Of a DNA stretch of 64,000 bases, positions 1-9,135 are shown piece by piece. The stretch is from Synergistaceae bacterium (GTDB lineage: Bacteria > Synergistota > Synergistia > Synergistales > Aminobacteriaceae), in NCBI GenBank assembly GCA_017451025.1, contig JAFSSM010000056.1, positions 29,148 through 93,147 on the forward strand. The letters run 5' to 3'. Both the position numbers and the translations under genes were made by a program. A model generated the notes under the pieces. It did not search any database, was not told the DNA's origin, and saw nothing but the letters and a program-made list of their open reading frames with translations. Within the stretch, counting starts at the first letter, position 1. Each line of letters opens with the position of its first letter.

Positions 1-35
1 CTCTATTGCTATTATCTCTAAGTAAGTCTTACGTA

Positions 36-47
36 GGGGGGGGGGGG
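36..47. repeat. 12-bp poly-G tract
   Basis: An uninterrupted run of twelve G lies about 10 bp downstream of the ldh stop codon, within the 56 bp of non-coding sequence at the window edge. On the ldh transcript it is poly-C. Such tracts are prone to slippage and to sequencing error. Nothing else is recognisable in bases 1-56. Confidence 0.6.
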
Positions 48-56
48 ACTAATATT

Positions 57-1004
57 TTACAGAACATCGCTGATTACCTCGCGGAGAACTTGGGCACTCT
101 CCCTAAGTTTTCTCTGTTCAGCAACGTCAAGCCTAACAGGCATCAAGTCCTCTATCCCGTCCTTCCCGACAATCGAGGGCATACTCAGAGCAACATCTTC
201 AACTCCGTAAACGTCCTTCATGATGCTGGAGACAGCCAGAACGGATTTCTCGTCCCTGATTATTGCCTCGCATATGCGCCTGACAGCCATTGCTATACCG
301 TAATACGTAGCGTGCTTGCGACGAATTATCTCGTAGGCACTGTTTCTGACGCTGTCCTCAATTTCACGCGAGGCTTCCTCAAAATGCGTATGTCCCCTCA
401 TCTTGCAGAAATCGTACAGCGGAACTCCTGAGACATTTGCGCTCGACCAGGCCGCAAATTCACTGTCCCCGTGTTCACCGATTATGTAGGCATGAATGCT
501 TCTGCTGTCCACACCGAGATGCTCGCTCAGAAGATATTTCAGGCGTGCGGTGTCGAGTACAGTCCCGGAACCGATGACTCTTTTTGTGGGAAGGCCGCTG
601 TACTTGGCCGCAACGTATGTGAGAATGTCCACCGGATTGGCAACAACAAGCATTATTCCCTTGCACTGACGCTTCGCGAACTCTGGCATTATTGACTTGA
701 AGATGTCTACGTTCTTCCTCACGAGGTCAAGGCGAGTCTCTCCGGGCTTCTGGTTTGCTCCGGCGGTAACGACGATTATTGCGGCATCGTGTGCGTCGTC
801 GTAATCTCCGGCGTATATCTGCATCGGCTTGGCGAGAGGCATTCCGTGTCCGATGTCGAGGGCCTCTCCTTCTGCGCGTTCACGGTCAACGTCAACAAGT
901 ACCATCTCGGAGAACAGTCCGCTCTGCATCAGTGCGAAAGCACTTGCACTACCGACGAAGCCGCAGCCGATTATCGCTACCTTGCGCAAATTTACGCCGG
1001 GCAT
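57..1004 (-). CDS. ldh: L-lactate dehydrogenase
   Basis: NAD-dependent L-lactate dehydrogenase of 315 aa, a normal length; a cytoplasmic enzyme interconverting pyruvate and lactate. Seen: the Rossmann loop GCGFVGS (residues 13-19), an acidic VDVD strand end favouring NAD, the substrate loop AGANQKPGETR with Gln85 at the position that separates lactate (Gln) from malate (Arg) dehydrogenases, DTAR with Arg154, and IGEHGDSE with catalytic His178. The start ATG has GAGAGG upstream and lies 13 nt inside the end of pepA, so the two are co-transcribed. By known family rules the Gln argues against malate dehydrogenase. Confidence 0.92.
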   Translation of the reverse strand: MPGVNLRKVAIIGCGFVGSASAFALMQSGLFSEMVLVDVDRERAEGEALDIGHGMPLAKPMQIYAGDYDDAHDAAIIVVTAGANQKPGETRLDLVRKNVDIFKSIMPEFAKRQCKGIMLVVANPVDILTYVAAKYSGLPTKRVIGSGTVLDTARLKYLLSEHLGVDSRSIHAYIIGEHGDSEFAAWSSANVSGVPLYDFCKMRGHTHFEEASREIEDSVRNSAYEIIRRKHATYYGIAMAVRRICEAIIRDEKSVLAVSSIMKDVYGVEDVALSMPSIVGKDGIEDLMPVRLDVAEQRKLRESAQVLREVISDVL

Positions 1005-2467
1005 TCCGCAAACCTCTCCGCAACTTCAAGGCACGTCCTCACTCCGAAAGCACTTGCTCCCTTTGCGTAAACTCCGTATTCCTTGTCGTTGAAGTCCGTA
1101 CCCGCAATGTCCATGTGTGCCCACGCAATATTTTCACCTACAAACTCCTTCAGGAAAAGTGCCGCAAATATCGCGCCGCCGTACCGGTTTCCGCTGTTCA
1201 CCAGGTCAGCATACGGAGACTTCAGGGATTCAGAGATGTGCTCGTCTTCAAGCGGGAGCCTCCAGAACGGCTCGCCCCTCTTCTCCGAAGCAGCAAGAAC
1301 TTTAGCCGCAAGTTCGTCGTCGTTCGAGAAGAGTCCTGCACGGTATTTACCGAGAGCTACCATACATGCACCGGTAAGCGTTGCCATGTCGATAATCGCG
1401 TCTGGTTTAAGCTCGCTCGCAACACACAGCGCATCCGCAAGTACTAATCTTCCTTCAGCGTCGGTGTTGTTGATCTCGATGGTCTTTCCGTTGCGCGCGG
1501 TGATTATGTCGTCGGGCCTGTAGGCACTCCCTGAAGGCATATTCTCAGCACACGACATAATGCCGTGAACTTCAACGTTCAGGCCAAGTTCCGCAACGCC
1601 CTTCATGATTCCCAGAACATTGCACGCTCCGGTCTTGTCGCCCTTCATCGTGAGCATAAAGTTATCAGGCTTGATGTTGAGGCCGCCGCTGTCGAAAGTT
1701 ATTCCCTTTCCCACAAAAACAATTTTCTTTGTCTTTGCGGGATTCGCTGGCTTATAGGCCAAGTGAATCAGTCTCGGGGGATTCTTTGAGCCGCTTCCGA
1801 CTGCGAGAAGTGCTCCGGCCTTTTCTGCCTTGAGTCTCTCTTCGTCCCAAACCTCACACGATAGTCCGTATTCTTTCGCCAGAGATTCGGCCTTCTCCGC
1901 CATAGTCTGCGGACATATTGCACAGCCCGGCTCGTTGGCGATGTCACGCGAATACTTCTGTGCTTCCGCAAAAATTAAGCCCTTCGCAAAATCACCGTCG
2001 ATGTCCGTGAAAACTTCTTTTAGCGCAAAAGGCTCGTAATCTTCCTTCTTGGCCTTGTACTTGTCGAAAACGTAACCGCATAATCCTGCAGCCTCGCCAA
2101 GCGCGAAAGCTAAGTCCTCACGTTCAAGATGACCGAGCGGAACTAACACGGATTTAGCGCGGTTCTTTCCTGCAGACCTGAGACCTCGCGAAAGTGCATC
2201 GCGTATACGGCTCAGTGTCGGTTTTTCGCCAAGTCCGCCGAGATACAGCGTACCTTCAACCATAGGAACACGCAGAAGACTCCCGGTTTTGCCGGTGAAG
2301 TCCTTGCGTGAAATTAGCGAGGCTATGGTTTCCTTGAGGCCCTCTATCTCTGAAACTAGATTATCCAGACTTTCGGGAAGAAGAGGAGATTTTTTGCAAT
2401 AATCTTCTCCAAGAAGAATTAGAACTCCATCAGCTGGAGTATCTTTCTCCCAACGCTTAATTTGCAT
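992..2467 (-). CDS. pepA: Leucyl aminopeptidase (M17 family)
   Basis: Cytosolic metallo-aminopeptidase of 491 aa that removes N-terminal residues from peptides. Seen: the M17 signature NTDAEGRL, the metal-binding segment GKGITFDSGG, and the second half with LADALCVA. The N-terminal third is the divergent M17 regulatory domain, the C-terminal two thirds the catalytic domain. The start codon overlaps the last 11 nt of rpmB and the 3' end overlaps ldh, so rpmB-pepA-ldh looks like one transcript. It suits an organism living on peptides, together with the peptide importer at 6-12 kb. Confidence 0.93.
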   Translation of the reverse strand: MQIKRWEKDTPADGVLILLGEDYCKKSPLLPESLDNLVSEIEGLKETIASLISRKDFTGKTGSLLRVPMVEGTLYLGGLGEKPTLSRIRDALSRGLRSAGKNRAKSVLVPLGHLEREDLAFALGEAAGLCGYVFDKYKAKKEDYEPFALKEVFTDIDGDFAKGLIFAEAQKYSRDIANEPGCAICPQTMAEKAESLAKEYGLSCEVWDEERLKAEKAGALLAVGSGSKNPPRLIHLAYKPANPAKTKKIVFVGKGITFDSGGLNIKPDNFMLTMKGDKTGACNVLGIMKGVAELGLNVEVHGIMSCAENMPSGSAYRPDDIITARNGKTIEINNTDAEGRLVLADALCVASELKPDAIIDMATLTGACMVALGKYRAGLFSNDDELAAKVLAASEKRGEPFWRLPLEDEHISESLKSPYADLVNSGNRYGGAIFAALFLKEFVGENIAWAHMDIAGTDFNDKEYGVYAKGASAFGVRTCLEVAERFAECPA

Positions 2468-2660
2468 TTACAGCACGCTTCACGTAGCCGGACTTGAGGC
2501 ACTTGGTGCAAACGCGTACCTTCATGGTTGTTCCGTCTCCGCAGTCAACTTTGACGCTCTGAAGGTTGATCATCCAGCGGCGGCGTGTATGACGGTTTGA
2601 GTGACTCACAGCATTTCCGGCTACAGGCCCGCGCCCGCAGCATTCACAAAATTTAGCCAT
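2457..2660 (-). CDS. rpmB: 50S ribosomal protein L28
   Basis: L28 of the large ribosomal subunit, 67 aa. Seen: an N-terminal CxxC (CECC) and a C-terminal CTKC, the zinc-binding C+ form of L28, with the typical basic segment NRHTRRRW between them. A strong AGGAGG site lies 10-15 nt upstream of ATG and an extended -10 promoter sits about 45 nt upstream. First gene of the rpmB-pepA-ldh group; placing ribosomal protein, peptidase and dehydrogenase together is unusual but the overlaps are clear. Confidence 0.96.
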   Translation of the reverse strand: MAKFCECCGRGPVAGNAVSHSNRHTRRRWMINLQSVKVDCGDGTTMKVRVCTKCLKSGYVKRAVNAN

Positions 2661-2705
2661 AATATATTAATCCTCCTGTATATGTGAAAAATTTATGATT
2701 GGGTA

Positions 2706-2714
2706 ATTATAGCA
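2706..2714 (-). promoter_or_regulatory. Extended -10 promoter of rpmB
   Basis: On the minus strand the sequence is TGCTATAAT, a perfect extended -10. The start codon of rpmB is about 45 nt downstream. No good -35 hexamer is seen; the -35 region falls inside the ilvD terminator hairpin. Confidence 0.65.
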
Positions 2715-2715
2715 A

Positions 2716-2744
2716 ATACCCTCCTGAATAGCTCAGAAGGGTAT
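2716..2744 (-). terminator. Hairpin after ilvD
   Basis: Inverted repeat ATACCCT/AGGGTAT with an inner CTGA/TCAG stem, 5 bp beyond the ilvD stop. Only a short T tract (TTT) follows, so termination strength is uncertain. It separates ilvCD from rpmB. Confidence 0.6.
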
Positions 2745-2749
2745 TATGT

Positions 2750-4417
2750 TTATTCGAGGATTGCTCCTTTGTCTGCACTGGTTACCAGTTTGGCGTAACG
2801 TGCAAGGTACCCCGTCTTAATCTTAGGCTCATTCGGCACCCAGCCTTCACGCCTTCTCGCAAGCTCCTCATCTGAAACTTTCAGCGTTATGCTGTAATTG
2901 TTAATGTCGATTGCGATGATGTCTCCCTCGTGCACAAGCCCGATGTTGCCGCCGCTCGCCGCCTCTGGTGAGACATGCCCGATACTCGCACCCCTAGTTG
3001 CTCCCGAGAACCTTCCGTCAGTAATGAGTGCAACGCTCGTATCAAGTCCCATTCCGCAGATCGCGCTGGTCGGGTTGAGCATCTCCCGCATACCCGGCCC
3101 GCCCTTCGGACCTTCATAGCGAATCACTACTACATCACCCGGATTAATCTTCTGTGCGTAGATTGCCGCAATTGCCTCGTCCTCAGAGTCAAACACTCTC
3201 GCCGGGCCTTCATGCTTCATCATTTCGGGAGCTACTGCCGAACGTTTAACCACGCACCCGTCCGGCGCAAGGTTGCCCTTCAGCACAGCTATTCCGCCGG
3301 TCTGCGAATATGGGTTGTCGATGGGACGGATTATCTCTGTGTCCAGAATCTCACAGCCCGCAATGTTCTCCGCTACCGTCTTTCCTGTCGCAGTGAGAAG
3401 CGTAGTGTTGATGAGTCCCTTCTTGGCCAGCTCGTTCATCACGGCGTAAACTCCGCCAGCACGGTCGAGGTCCTCCATGAAGGTATCTCCTGCAGGGGCT
3501 AAGTGGCAGAGGTTCGGTGTGCGCTCGCTGATTGCGTTTGCGTGTGAGAGGTCAATAGTTACGCCCGCTTCATGTGCGATTGCGGGAAGGTGAAGCATTG
3601 TGTTAGTTGAGCAGCCCAACGCCATATCTACGGCCTCTGCGTTGTTGAAGGCTTCGGCGGTCATTATGTCGCGCGGACGTATGTTCTTCTTCACCAGCTC
3701 CATAATCTTCATGCCCGTCAACTTCGCCAGACGAATACGTGCAGACAGAGGAGCAGGAATTGTTCCGTTTCCGCGAAGGGACATTCCAATTGCTTCGGTC
3801 AGGCAGTTCATGGAGTTGGCTGTGTACATTCCAGAACACGAACCGCACGACGGACATGCATTCTCCGTGTAATCGTCAACCCCTGCTTCGTCGAGCTTCC
3901 CTGCATGGTACGCACCGACTGCCTCGAACATGTGGCTTAGGCACGTTCTGCGTCCGTCCTTGAGGTGTCCCGCGAGCATCGGTCCTCCAGCACAGAAGAT
4001 AGCCGGAATGTTCAGCCTTGCCGCCGCCATCAAGAGACCTGGAACGTTCTTATCACAGTTGGGAATCATTACGAGGCCGTCGAACTGATGCGCAATAGCC
4101 ATAGCCTCAGTTGAGTCCGCCACCAAATCGCGCGACACGAGAGAGTACTTCATTCCGACATGGCCCATCGCTATACCGTCGCACACAGCAATTGCCGGGA
4201 ACATCATCGGCGTTCCGCCCGCCGCGTAAATCCCTTCCTTGACGGCCTGAGCGATTTTGTCCAGATGCATGTGGCCGGGCACTACCTCGCTGAAGGAACT
4301 AACAACGCCGATTATCGGACGCTCTATCTCCTCTTTCGTGAGGCCAAGTGCATAAAGCAGGCTGACGTTCGGAGTGCGTTCAACACCGGCCTTGATGTTA
4401 TCACTTCGACACGTCAT
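2750..4417 (-). CDS. ilvD: Dihydroxy-acid dehydratase
   Basis: Fe-S dependent dehydratase of 555 aa that makes 2-keto acids in valine, isoleucine and leucine synthesis. Seen: CDKNVPG, the cysteine-rich [16 protein letters not shown] segment, and the C-terminal signature [10 protein letters not shown], all in the order and spacing of the IlvD/Edd family. Length and start ([11 protein letters not shown]) are normal for IlvD rather than 6-phosphogluconate dehydratase. The start overlaps the 3' end of ilvC by 17 nt, indicating translational coupling. Both genes act in consecutive pathway steps. Confidence 0.96.
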   Translation of the reverse strand: MTCRSDNIKAGVERTPNVSLLYALGLTKEEIERPIIGVVSSFSEVVPGHMHLDKIAQAVKEGIYAAGGTPMMFPAIAVCDGIAMGHVGMKYSLVSRDLVADSTEAMAIAHQFDGLVMIPNCDKNVPGLLMAAARLNIPAIFCAGGPMLAGHLKDGRRTCLSHMFEAVGAYHAGKLDEAGVDDYTENACPSCGSCSGMYTANSMNCLTEAIGMSLRGNGTIPAPLSARIRLAKLTGMKIMELVKKNIRPRDIMTAEAFNNAEAVDMALGCSTNTMLHLPAIAHEAGVTIDLSHANAISERTPNLCHLAPAGDTFMEDLDRAGGVYAVMNELAKKGLINTTLLTATGKTVAENIAGCEILDTEIIRPIDNPYSQTGGIAVLKGNLAPDGCVVKRSAVAPEMMKHEGPARVFDSEDEAIAAIYAQKINPGDVVVIRYEGPKGGPGMREMLNPTSAICGMGLDTSVALITDGRFSGATRGASIGHVSPEAASGGNIGLVHEGDIIAIDINNYSITLKVSDEELARRREGWVPNEPKIKTGYLARYAKLVTSADKGAILE

Positions 4418-5420
4418 CGAGGCCGCCGCCGTCCTTCCACAGCATTTGTTCGCGTAACTCCTTGCCGATTACTTCCATCGGGTGCTTCGCAAGCTGGTCG
4501 CGCTTCGAGTTGAAGAATGTCCTGCCGTTCTTGTTCTCGGCTATCCAGCGTCCCGCAAACGTTCCGTCCTGAATGTCCTGAAGCACCTTGCGCATATTCG
4601 CCTTGATTTCGTCGTGAGGAAGTACGCGAGGACCTGAAACGTATTCGCCGAACTCTGCCGTGTCGGAGATTGAGTAGTTCATCGCGGCAACTCCGCCCCT
4701 GTTCACCAGGTCGATGATTAACTTCATCTCATGGATGCACTCGAAGTATGCGTTGACGGGGTCATATCCTGCCTCACAGAGAACCTCAAACCCGCACTGC
4801 ATAAGGTCAACGACTCCTCCGCAAAGAACGGTCTGTTCGCCGAAGAGGTCGGTCTCTGTCTCCTGCTGCATTGTTGTCTCGAGGACACCTGCACGTGCTC
4901 CGCCGATGCCCGCAATGTACGCTAAGGCTGTGTCTAAGCACTTGCCCGAAGCATCCTGCTCGACAGCAACAAGGCACGGAACACCCTTACCCGCAACGTA
5001 CTGTGAACGAACTGTGTGGCCGGGACCTTTGGGAGCTGCCATGAACACATCAACGCCCTTCGGTGCAACTATCTGCTTGTAGCGGATGTTGAAGCCGTGC
5101 GCAAATGCTATCGTCTTGCCTTCGGTGAGGTAGGGGAGCATTTCGGTACGGTACATGTCCGCCTGCTTCTCGTCGTTGATGAGGATCATGATGATGTCGG
5201 CGGCCTTCGTTGCCTCGCTGACGGTCATAACCGTAAATCCGTCCTTCTCGGCGACTGGCCAGGACTTTCCGCCCTTGTACAGTCCGACGATTACATCACA
5301 GCCCGAATCTCTGAGGTTCATTGCGTGGGCGTGGCCCTGTGAACCGTAACCGATAATAGCAATTTTTCTGCCGGTGAGTTTGCCTAGATCGCAGTCCTTC
5401 TCGTAATAAACGCGTGCCAT
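4401..5420 (-). CDS. ilvC: Ketol-acid reductoisomerase, class I
   Basis: NAD(P)H-dependent enzyme of 339 aa that isomerises and reduces acetohydroxy acids, supplying IlvD. Seen: the Rossmann motif [13 protein letters not shown] near residue 25, the conserved [10 protein letters not shown] segment, and [16 protein letters not shown] in the knotted helical domain. The short class I length fits. An AAAGGAGA site precedes ATG. It is the first gene of the ilvC-ilvD pair; no acetolactate synthase or leucine genes are in the window. Confidence 0.96.
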   Translation of the reverse strand: MARVYYEKDCDLGKLTGRKIAIIGYGSQGHAHAMNLRDSGCDVIVGLYKGGKSWPVAEKDGFTVMTVSEATKAADIIMILINDEKQADMYRTEMLPYLTEGKTIAFAHGFNIRYKQIVAPKGVDVFMAAPKGPGHTVRSQYVAGKGVPCLVAVEQDASGKCLDTALAYIAGIGGARAGVLETTMQQETETDLFGEQTVLCGGVVDLMQCGFEVLCEAGYDPVNAYFECIHEMKLIIDLVNRGGVAAMNYSISDTAEFGEYVSGPRVLPHDEIKANMRKVLQDIQDGTFAGRWIAENKNGRTFFNSKRDQLAKHPMEVIGKELREQMLWKDGGGLDDVSK

Positions 5421-5465
5421 AAAAAATTATGTCTCCTTTGTTGTGAAAAGTTTCAAGATTTGCTT

Positions 5466-5474
5466 ATTGTAGCA
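5466..5474 (-). promoter_or_regulatory. Extended -10 promoter of ilvC
   Basis: Minus-strand TGCTACAAT lies about 46 nt upstream of the ilvC start. No convincing -35 box. No leader peptide or T-box was recognised in the 125 bp between ilvC and the nuclease remnant. Confidence 0.5.
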
Positions 5475-5545
5475 GAGTTTAGAATTTGTGAGTGTACCTT
5501 ATGTTTCAGCAGGGCAGTAATATACTTACACAAGGAGGCGGAAAA

Positions 5546-6277
5546 ATGAACACTAGCGGCTTATTGAGCAGGATTGCAGAAATTTGCGCAGAAATACGCA
5601 CCAGCACAGGATAAAACCTTTAACATCTTCAGGATTCTCAACGTAGAGACAGACGAGAGGAAAATCTGCAGAGTTGATATTTCGTTCCGGAAACTTTTTG
5701 TGCGAGACGTGCTGAAGGCAGCCATACCTGACTAGAACGGGAACAATGCCGTCCGACGATAGCCTTGCGGACATGGACAGAGGGAAAATAGCCTGCCTGT
5801 CGTTCCATGAGGACATAATTACGTGGCTTGAGGAGTGCGCTAAAATTTCCAGCAATGGCAGAGTGAGCGGAGTACTTGAGCAGTTAGCGGAGACGATCGG
5901 GAAAATCACGACAGCTCACATTATGGAGGGACAGGAGATTATGGACACAGCAAAGGAAATAGTCAGCTCTACGGAGAACAGAACGGGATATGAACCTTAC
6001 GATATAGCGAAAGGGGATGGAAAAGCCTGACATATAGACATCCACGATGTAACGGCCTCGACATTATAATTGGTGACGCAGAAATTGACGGAGTATATGT
6101 CTCGTACTGTCCGGCTGAAGGCTACAATGGTGAAGATTTTGCGGCCGAAATGGAGAAGGCAGAAATTCAGCGCAACAGCCTTGACGCAGGAAAGCTACAG
6201 CCGGATTTCCCTTACTGAGAGACTTTGCGGAACTTTGCGCGGACAAGATAGAGGCTTTCCTCAACATGAAATTCTAG
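5546..6277 (+). pseudogene. Remnant of PD-(D/E)XK nuclease-superfamily gene
   Basis: A decayed gene in at least four pieces. It opens with ATG after AAGGAGG (22 codons, ending EICAEIRTSTG), shifts frame into DKTFNIFRILNVETDE, stops at TAG near 5735, resumes at 5746 with SLADMDRGKIACLSFHEDI and TWLEECAK, and continues in further frames to LLRDFAELCADKIEAF and TAG at 6277. The FNIFRIL opening and the SFHEDIITWLEEC segment resemble the beginning and C-terminal half of PDDEXK_4-type proteins, whose role is mostly unknown. The catalytic middle is missing, so no active product is expected. The family call is from memory of its motifs. Confidence 0.6.
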
Positions 6278-6291
6278 AAATTTTCTGACAG

Positions 6292-6300
6292 TGTTAAAAT
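6292..6300 (+). promoter_or_regulatory. Extended -10 promoter of the peptide ABC operon
   Basis: TGTTAAAAT lies about 38 nt upstream of the proposed dppB start, after the end of the nuclease remnant. No good -35 box is visible. Confidence 0.4.
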
Positions 6301-6337
6301 TTTCCCATCATTAATTTTCGCAATGAGGTGATCCAAA

Positions 6338-7255
6338 ATTCGCAGATACATTTTCAGGAGAGTAGTATCAAGTCTGCTCACCCTCTTTGTCGTAATTACG
6401 TTGACTTTTTTCATGATGCACATGATTCCGGGCGGACCGTTCACCGACGAAAAAGCTATCCCTTCCTTCGTCCTCGAAAAGATGAACGACCGTTACGGCC
6501 TCAACGATCCCCTTCACACTCAATACTTCCGTTATTTGTTCAACGTTCTGCATATGGATTTAGGGCCTTCGTACAGATATGAAGGCTTAAGCGTCAACGA
6601 GCTTATTGCGCAGAATTTCCCTGTCTCCGCAATGGTTGGAGGAATTGCGTTAGTGCTGGCCCTGCTCGTCGGAATACCTACAGGAATAATTTCTGCACTG
6701 AAGCGCGGGCATTGGCAGGACAGGCTCGCAATGATCCTCGCGACTCTCGGCGTAACTGTCCCCAGCTTCGTGATTGCTGCACTGTTCGTGTACGTCTTCG
6801 CGTGGCGGCTCGGCTGGGTTACTGTCGGCTTCTGGGAGGGAACATCGACGGCAATTCTCCCGGCGATAACTCTTGCGGGGTATCCTGCGGCGTTCATCTC
6901 GAGGCTTGTGCGTTCGGGAATGCTTGAAGTACTTGGTCAGGATTACATCAGGACTGCACGCGCAAAAGGATTACGTGAGCGTTCGGTGGTGTATGTTCAC
7001 GCGCTGAAGAACGCGATAATTCCCGTAATAACCTATCTCGGACCGCTGACCGCCGGAATCTTGACGGGAAGTTTCGTCGTTGAACAGGTCTTCGGTGTGC
7101 CGGGACTGGGTACGTTTTTCGTTACGAGCATAACGAACCGCGATTACACAACCATAATGGGCGTAACTATCTTCTACAGCGCGCTATTGGTCGGCTTCAA
7201 CCTGCTGGCTGATGTCTGCCTGGCAATAGCAGACCCGCGAATTAAGCTGAGGTGA
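6338..7255 (+). CDS. dppB: Peptide ABC transporter permease, DppB/OppB type
   Basis: Inner-membrane permease, 305 aa with the start proposed here. Seen: an N-terminal RRYIFRR plus TLFVVITLTFFMMHMIPGGP typical of DppB/OppB, six predicted membrane segments, and the EAA-like loop DYIRTARAKGL that contacts the ATPase. The first ATG/GTG/TTG in frame is TTG at 6401, which would cut through the first membrane helix. The frame stays open to 6332, and ATT at 6338 lies 7 nt after GAGGTG, so I use ATT. A one-base error at 6333-6338 would instead permit GTG at 6328. First gene of dppBCDF. Confidence 0.85.
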   Translation: MRRYIFRRVVSSLLTLFVVITLTFFMMHMIPGGPFTDEKAIPSFVLEKMNDRYGLNDPLHTQYFRYLFNVLHMDLGPSYRYEGLSVNELIAQNFPVSAMVGGIALVLALLVGIPTGIISALKRGHWQDRLAMILATLGVTVPSFVIAALFVYVFAWRLGWVTVGFWEGTSTAILPAITLAGYPAAFISRLVRSGMLEVLGQDYIRTARAKGLRERSVVYVHALKNAIIPVITYLGPLTAGILTGSFVVEQVFGVPGLGTFFVTSITNRDYTTIMGVTIFYSALLVGFNLLADVCLAIADPRIKLR

Positions 7256-7261
7256 TTCACT

Positions 7262-8173
7262 ATGTATGACCCTGAATTATTTATGCCCCTGCCCGCTGAG
7301 GAAAAATCCTCTGCGGAAATCCCGAGACCTTCAAGAACTTATTGGCAGGATGTGCGCGCCAGGCTCATGAAAGACCCGCTCGCTGTGCTTGGCCTGATTG
7401 TGATAGTGATTATTCTGGCTATGGCAATTTTCGGGCCGGTGTTTTCGCAGTATGAGTATGATGCTCAGGACTTCATGGTGAGCAATGAACCGCCGAGCTT
7501 TGAGCACTGGTTCGGTACGGACATGTTCGGACGGGACTTGTTCGTGCGCGTGATGTACGGAGCGAGAATTTCTCTTGCTGTCGGATTCCTGGCAAGCATG
7601 ATAAGCCTGTGCATAGGGGTAATTTACGGCGGAATTTCTGGCTTCGCTGGCGGAAAGATAGATAACGTCATGATGAGCATCGTCGATGTGATTTACAGCG
7701 TCCCGACGATGATTTACGTGATTCTGTTGATGGTTGTGGTCGGTCCGGGACTGAAGAGCATATTCATCACGCTTGGCATATCTTACTGGGCACCGATGGC
7801 CAGAATTATCCGCGCGGAAGTTCTCAGGCTGAAGAGTGAGGAGTTTATTTTGGCGGCAAGGGTGCTCGGAGCTTCGCCCTCACGGATTCTTTTCCGCCAT
7901 CTTATCCCAAATGCAATGGGTCCTGTACTGGTTACTCTGACGTTCTCAATTCCCGGTGCGATATTCACGGAAGCGTTCTTGTCGTTCGTGGGCTTGGGAG
8001 TCAGTGCACCAATGGCTAGCTGGGGAGTGTTAAGCTCTGACTCTGTGGGGTCTCTGCCGGTTTATCCGTGGCAGTTGTTCTTTCCTGCGGGTGCAATATC
8101 AATCACGATACTGGCCTTCAACTTTCTGGGCGACGGCCTGAGAGATGCACTAGACCCGAAACTGAGGAAGTGA
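7262..8173 (+). CDS. dppC: Peptide ABC transporter permease, DppC/OppC type
   Basis: Second membrane subunit of the peptide importer, 303 aa. Seen: a cytoplasmic N-terminal extension, the first membrane helix at about residues 40-65, the conserved HWFGTDMFGRDLFVRVMYG segment of OppC_N proteins, and the EAA loop EEFILAARVLGAS. The C-terminal DGLRDALDPKLRK is typical of the family. It starts 6 nt after dppB and ends 5 nt before dppD, so the subunits are co-translated. Confidence 0.93.
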   Translation: MYDPELFMPLPAEEKSSAEIPRPSRTYWQDVRARLMKDPLAVLGLIVIVIILAMAIFGPVFSQYEYDAQDFMVSNEPPSFEHWFGTDMFGRDLFVRVMYGARISLAVGFLASMISLCIGVIYGGISGFAGGKIDNVMMSIVDVIYSVPTMIYVILLMVVVGPGLKSIFITLGISYWAPMARIIRAEVLRLKSEEFILAARVLGASPSRILFRHLIPNAMGPVLVTLTFSIPGAIFTEAFLSFVGLGVSAPMASWGVLSSDSVGSLPVYPWQLFFPAGAISITILAFNFLGDGLRDALDPKLRK

Positions 8174-8178
8174 TTAGC

Positions 8179-9135
8179 ATGAATGACGAAATACTTACCG
8201 TAAAAAATCTGCACACTTCGTTCATGACTGGAGCAGGAGAAGTTAAGGCGGTTGACGGAGTGAGTTTTAGTGTTAAGCGCGGCGAGGTTCTCGGAATTGT
8301 CGGAGAGTCCGGGAGCGGGAAGAGTGCGTCGATGTTGTCAGTGATGGGGCTTGCTGGAGAAAATGCCAGAGTTTGGGCTGAACGCACAGCCTTCAAGGGT
8401 AAGGAGCTTACTCCTGAGACTGTGAAGGCTCTGCGCGGAAAGAATATCGCTATGATCTTCCAGGACCCGATGACCAGTTTGAACCCCGTGCTTACCGTTG
8501 GCTACCAGCTCAGAGAATCACTTCGCCGCCACAACTGGCAGGGAGATATTCACGCACGCTGTGTTGATGTGCTTGAACGGGTAGGGATTGTCCCGGCGGA
8601 GGAGAGGCTGAAGCAATATCCTCACGAGTTCAGCGGCGGACAGCGTCAGCGCATAATGATAGCGATGGCGATAATCTGCAATCCCGACCTGCTTATCGCG
8701 GACGAACCGACAACTGCTCTTGATGTTACTGTTCAGGCACAAATTCTCGGACTTCTCACAGAACTGCGGAAGGCTTCGGGAATGTCGATGATACTTATCA
8801 CGCACGACTTGGGGGTAATTGCCGGAGAGGCTGACCGTGTGCTGGTGATGTATGGCGGCAAAATTATGGAGGAAGGAACGAGAAGGGAGATATTCTACGC
8901 TCCTGCTCACCCCTACACGAAGGGACTGTTGCGATCTGTGCCGAATCCGGAGCGGCCAAGTGAGAGGCTGATACCGATTGAGGGACAGCCGCCGGACCTG
9001 CTGAATCCACCGAAGGGATGTCCTTACGTCAAGAGATGTCCGCAGGCAATGAGGATATGCCTTGAGCACAAGCCTGAAGCAAAAGTTCTTAGCGGTACGC
9101 ACAAAACTTCATGTTTCTTGGAGGTGAAAGAATGA
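8179..9135 (+). CDS. dppD: Peptide ABC transporter ATPase, DppD/OppD type
   Basis: Cytoplasmic ATPase of 318 aa that powers the importer. Seen: Walker A GESGSGKS, signature FSGGQRQRIMIA, Walker B LLIADEPTTALD, the switch His in ITHDLG, and a C-terminal oligopeptide-transporter domain with CPYVKRCPQAMRIC cysteines like those that bind Fe-S in several DppD proteins. The ATG after GAGGAAG is chosen because upstream codons overlap dppC and precede the NLHTSF strand. It overlaps dppF by ATGA. Confidence 0.93.
   Translation: MNDEILTVKNLHTSFMTGAGEVKAVDGVSFSVKRGEVLGIVGESGSGKSASMLSVMGLAGENARVWAERTAFKGKELTPETVKALRGKNIAMIFQDPMTSLNPVLTVGYQLRESLRRHNWQGDIHARCVDVLERVGIVPAEERLKQYPHEFSGGQRQRIMIAMAIICNPDLLIADEPTTALDVTVQAQILGLLTELRKASGMSMILITHDLGVIAGEADRVLVMYGGKIMEEGTRREIFYAPAHPYTKGLLRSVPNPERPSERLIPIEGQPPDLLNPPKGCPYVKRCPQAMRICLEHKPEAKVLSGTHKTSCFLEVKE

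Noticed and set aside
3..1004. Malate dehydrogenase instead of lactate dehydrogenase
   Set aside because: The substrate loop has Gln85, as in lactate dehydrogenases, not the Arg of malate dehydrogenases.
779..1447. 222-aa plus-strand reading frame over ldh and pepA
   Set aside because: Arg/Ser-rich translation with no motif, entirely antisense to two well-supported genes.
5553..5909. 118-aa minus-strand frame over the nuclease remnant
   Set aside because: No motif or ribosome site; the plus-strand pieces match a protein family in order.
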